DNA of 64,000 bases, from positions 202,971,692-203,035,691 of the forward strand of contig NC_134710.1 in the NCBI RefSeq assembly GCF_043290135.1, written 5' to 3'. The notes beneath the pieces are model-generated. The model was not told the origin of the DNA and did not search any database. It saw only the letters and a list, made by a program, of their open reading frames with translations. Shown here in pieces: positions 61,091-64,000 of this stretch. Numbering within the stretch: the stretch's first letter is position 1; every line of letters starts with the position of its first letter. Made by a program: the position numbers and the translations under genes. The DNA is from Rhipicephalus microplus (Eukaryota > Arthropoda > Arachnida > Ixodida > Ixodidae).

Positions 61091-61330
61091 TCTTGTTTTT
61101 CGAGACAAAAAAAAAAGGGTCGTCTGAAAAAAACTAGGCGGAGACCTGCAAATTTCTCAGAGACCTAAGTAGTACGAAGGCAAAGCTTTAATATAAGCGC
61201 ACAATCATGTTAATAAGTGAAGAAAAATACGTTCTAAAATGTAGTTTCGTACAACACAGTCGCGTTGCAGACTGGAGTTTTGGACCGTAGTATCTTGATA
61301 AGAAATTTTATAGCCGCGCACTACACTGGC

Positions 61331-61450
61331 GTTTTGGCCGAGTTGGCTGAGCGGCCAAGCTGGTAGATTGGTGTGGCACGGATTCGAATACCAAGAAAGA
61401 TATTTGCCCTCCCTTTTTTATTTTATTTTTTACATAATTTCTGTCGGTGG
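61331..61450 (+). mobile_element. Third tRNA-derived SINE type
   Basis: ttggccgagttggctgagcg (A-box-like) is followed by ggattcgaatacc (B-box-like) and a T-rich segment (61415-61440). It lies just upstream of, and is distinct from, the Ruka copy at 61463. Confidence 0.55.
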
Positions 61451-61462
61451 TTACTTTGCTCG

Positions 61463-61709
61463 ACTCCCCGCCGCAGTGGTCTAGTGGCTATGGTACTCGG
61501 CTGCTGACCCGCAGGCCGCGGGATCAAATCCCGGCTGCAGCGGCTGCAATACCGATGGAAGCGGAAACGTCGTAGGCCCGTGTGCTCAGATTTGGGTGCA
61601 CATTAGAGAACCCCAACTGGCCGAAATTTCTTGAGCCCTTCACTACGGCGTCTACTCTCATAATCATATGGTGGTTTTGGGATGTTAAACCCAGCATAAC
61701 AATCAATTA
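61463..61709 (+). mobile_element. Ruka SINE, full length with 10-bp target duplication
   Basis: Intact head (ggtctagtggctatggtact, gggatcaaatcccgg), body and AATC-type tail. Flanked by actttgctcg at 61453-61462 and 61710-61719. Confidence 0.95.
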
Positions 61710-61719
61710 ACTTTGCTCG

Positions 61720-63015
61720 GCTTCGGATCTGAAGGAAACGGGCTCGATCATGACCGCGGCTCTAGCAATTCGACATAGGCAAGAATTTTGACTACTTAGA
61801 TTTAGATGCGTGTACGCAGTGGCGTAACTATATAGCGTGAGGCAGGTGGGGCACAAGCGTGCCAGGCTCCACTTTGACGGGGGCGCTGAGCCGAGCCCAC
61901 CCAACATGTAGGACTGCGCTAAGGTAGAGCAGCTGTGTAAGTTGTGAGGCAGTTTTAATTTACATCTAGTTATTTGTGTCGTAGGCTTCAGGAGGCACAT
62001 CAGCCGATCGCAGGCAGCATTGCTTTAGTTGCACTTGGTCGAAACGTGTCCAACGAAATTTGCCGTGAACGCAGACAGTGCGGCGCCAGCATAGTACCCC
62101 GCGTAGTTCTGCAGCGCCAGAGACGGCCAAGCGTTGCGAGCTCCTGTTAACTCGAGAAAAAGAAACCTTCCACCGGGTGGGCAGCGAAAGGAAAGTAATT
62201 AGAAACGTCATTGTGACGACCTCCTAATCGCCTCACAGCCCTTTCAGCCGGCGTATCAGTGGGCCTCTTCCGAGACCCAACGTGGCGTGGTGAGTCCTCA
62301 CATCGATTCAGCTGCGGTGCCACCACATGCTGTGTTCGCGCTTGCAGTTTCGAAGCAGCGCGCGTTTCGAAAGCTCGGAGGTCACCAACAACCTTTTGTC
62401 CCGGCATGGTTTAGCTCCGGTAGCTCTCAGAAGCGGGTGGGTTGGCGACACGAGAGAGCATGGCTGATGACGCGAGGATCGGGCACCCAGTCGACGATTT
62501 GGTGTGTATTGTCGCAGTGGCAAGTCTGCGACTGCTCCCGCGCAAATGAGCTTGTAAGTGGAACCACGGGTTGTCAGCGAGTGGTTCCTTTTACAGCGCG
62601 CAAGGGACAAACGAACAATTGCCCCTTAGTCAAAAAGTGAATGTGTTACAGGGAAGTCACCCTATGGCTGCAATACCCAGTACGTGTTGCTTTGTCTAGA
62701 TAATTGCGCACCGTGGAGCTTGCCCTAGCTTCTATGACTTTTCTAGTTCTGTTGTATTTAAATTTTGGTTATGTTATTTGGGGCGAGGGGCATGAGCCCT
62801 TCACGTGCACGAAGGTGGCATCCTTGTGGCGTGTTTTTGATCGATCATCTGTGCTCTCCTAACAGAGGCCAAACAGGCAACGATTCACCGAGAGTGGTGT
62901 AAGGGTGGAGCACCGAGGCAATAAGAAGAAGCCCCGGAGTTCTGCCCAGCGTTATGAACCGCGCTTGTGGTGTTACGCACCATCGGCTCTGCCGAATCTC
63001 GTGCGGTCGCCCTAT
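61720..63015. other. No gene recognised
   Basis: GC-richer than its surroundings near 62000-62640, but the frames (up to 117 codons, both strands) have no motif. Confidence 0.35.
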
Positions 63016-63019
63016 AGAA

Positions 63020-64000
63020 GTCGGTTAACTTCCAAAGTTTTTTTTCTTTCGCAACGTAATATTTCGTCCAAAAAAATAAACCACTTCTTCATAACGTAGA
63101 ATTGAGTATCAATAACAATATAATGACACGCGTCAACTCTTGCCGCTTCTTGGGAGTTGTTTTTAGGTATGACCTCAGCTGGTCTGAGCACATAAATTAT
63201 GTTCGTGCTAAGCTATCTAGATCTTTTGCTATGTTATACAGGCTAAAATATTTACTGCCGTTGCGTGTTAGAAAACAATTATACTTCGCTTTTATTCATT
63301 CCCACTTAACATATTGTCACCTCGTCTAGGGTACGTGCAACAAGACGGATGCTGAACGTGTTTCCACTATACAAAAAAGGAGCCTGAAAATGATTTCTTC
63401 CCATCCTCCCCCATCAACTTACTCTCTGTATAAAAGTCTGAACGTACCACTATTCTCAGAGTTAATCAGATTTTTTTTGGCAGCAATTATTTTCCGGGAA
63501 TTCAGACATGATCGCCCCATGTTCTCGAGCAAATATCTAAACAGACAAGTGGCATATGACCTTCGCACTGTTTCATTGACGGGAATAAGACCAAGAACTA
63601 ATTATGGTACTAAAACTATAGATTATCAGATTACTTCATTGCTGAATGCATACCATCCCTAATCGAATTGTCTAATCAGAACTCAAGCATGTCTCGTTTT
63701 AAAAGACAAGTAAAGCTACTTTTCCTGCCTCCTTGAATTTACAATTATTTTGCTTTGAACACGAAAATATGTAGTTTTGTATATTTATGCAAATTTATAA
63801 AACTGTTCAACCTGAACGATGTAAACTTTGTATAATTTTTGTCCTAATCTGTTTTTTACTGTTCGTTTTTTGTTCATAACGGTTGTGCAGTGAGCATTGT
63901 ACTCATTTTCTCTAATTTTGCTCCTAGCTGTCCGACGTGTAAGTCCGGGGTGAAGGCCTCGTCAGGAGACATACGAGTCTCCTTTTTGCCTTGCCTCGTG
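63020..64000 (+). mobile_element. Jockey-like LINE, C-terminal RT and 3' end, running to the window edge
   Basis: NSCRFLGVVFRYDLSWSEHI with NYVRAKLSRSF (63130-63230), LPLRVRKQLYFAFIHSHLTY (63257-63316) and, after a single TAG at 63327, ISSHPPPSTYSLYKSLNV and an arginine-rich C-terminus ending TAA at 63660. This is the typical region after the RT catalytic core. Apart from one stop the frame is well kept, so the copy is relatively young. It is 5'-truncated near 63020; the 3' untranslated tail fills the rest. Confidence 0.87.

Overview
This window is animal nuclear DNA, most likely from a metastriate hard tick (Rhipicephalus-like). The diagnostic sign is at least 16 copies of a tRNA-derived SINE that I recognise as tick Ruka: an RNA polymerase III promoter head, a conserved body with a run of C-rich 'ccccaggtggtc'-type sequence, and (AATC)n or (TATC)n tails. 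Around them lie degraded LINEs of several clades, two Ty3/Gypsy elements, candidate DNA transposons, a 146-bp satellite and many (AAT)n, (TATC)n, (CA)n and (AT)n arrays. Splice sites are GT-AG and there are no prokaryotic-style operons.

Genes are sparse and on the + strand. (1) 1067-1420 is the last exon of an M13 (neprilysin-like) metallopeptidase whose earlier exons lie upstream of the window; the Glu zinc ligand and the catalytic His appear to be lost, which suggests a pseudoenzyme. (2) 9941-22719 is a four-exon gene for a 97-residue secreted peptide with four cysteines, with TATA-like box, signal peptide, consistent splice phases and polyadenylation signal. It is distantly reminiscent of the microplusin/hebraein antimicrobial peptides of ticks. 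(3) 42610-43727 holds two exons, penultimate and last, of an unrecognised cysteine-containing protein. (4) 31799-32164 is a weaker exon candidate.

Layout: 1.7-4.0 kb, SINE, (TATC)n and a 146-bp satellite array split by a Ruka copy with a 13-bp target duplication; 4.1-9.0 kb, duplications, a minisatellite, hairpins and tandem SINEs; 9.9-22.8 kb, the secreted-peptide gene with introns full of SINE, LINE and microsatellite sequence; 25.4-27.3 kb, an I-clade LINE; 27.5-29.6 kb, a rearranged Gypsy; 35.3-39.2 kb, LINE remnants, a candidate MITE and a young SINE; 42-45 kb, gene (3) among SINEs and a duplicated unknown repeat; 49.4-55.4 kb, a minus-strand Gypsy split by a 2.8-kb inverted-repeat element that itself carries a Ruka copy; 59.6-64 kb, LINEs and two tRNA-derived SINE types.

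The most novel-looking items are the dispersed repeat built from a microsatellite plus 146-bp core repeats (resembling the architecture of Helentron/pearl elements), the nested Gypsy / TA-flanked inverted-repeat element / SINE stack, the probable M13 pseudoenzyme and the two small cysteine-containing proteins.
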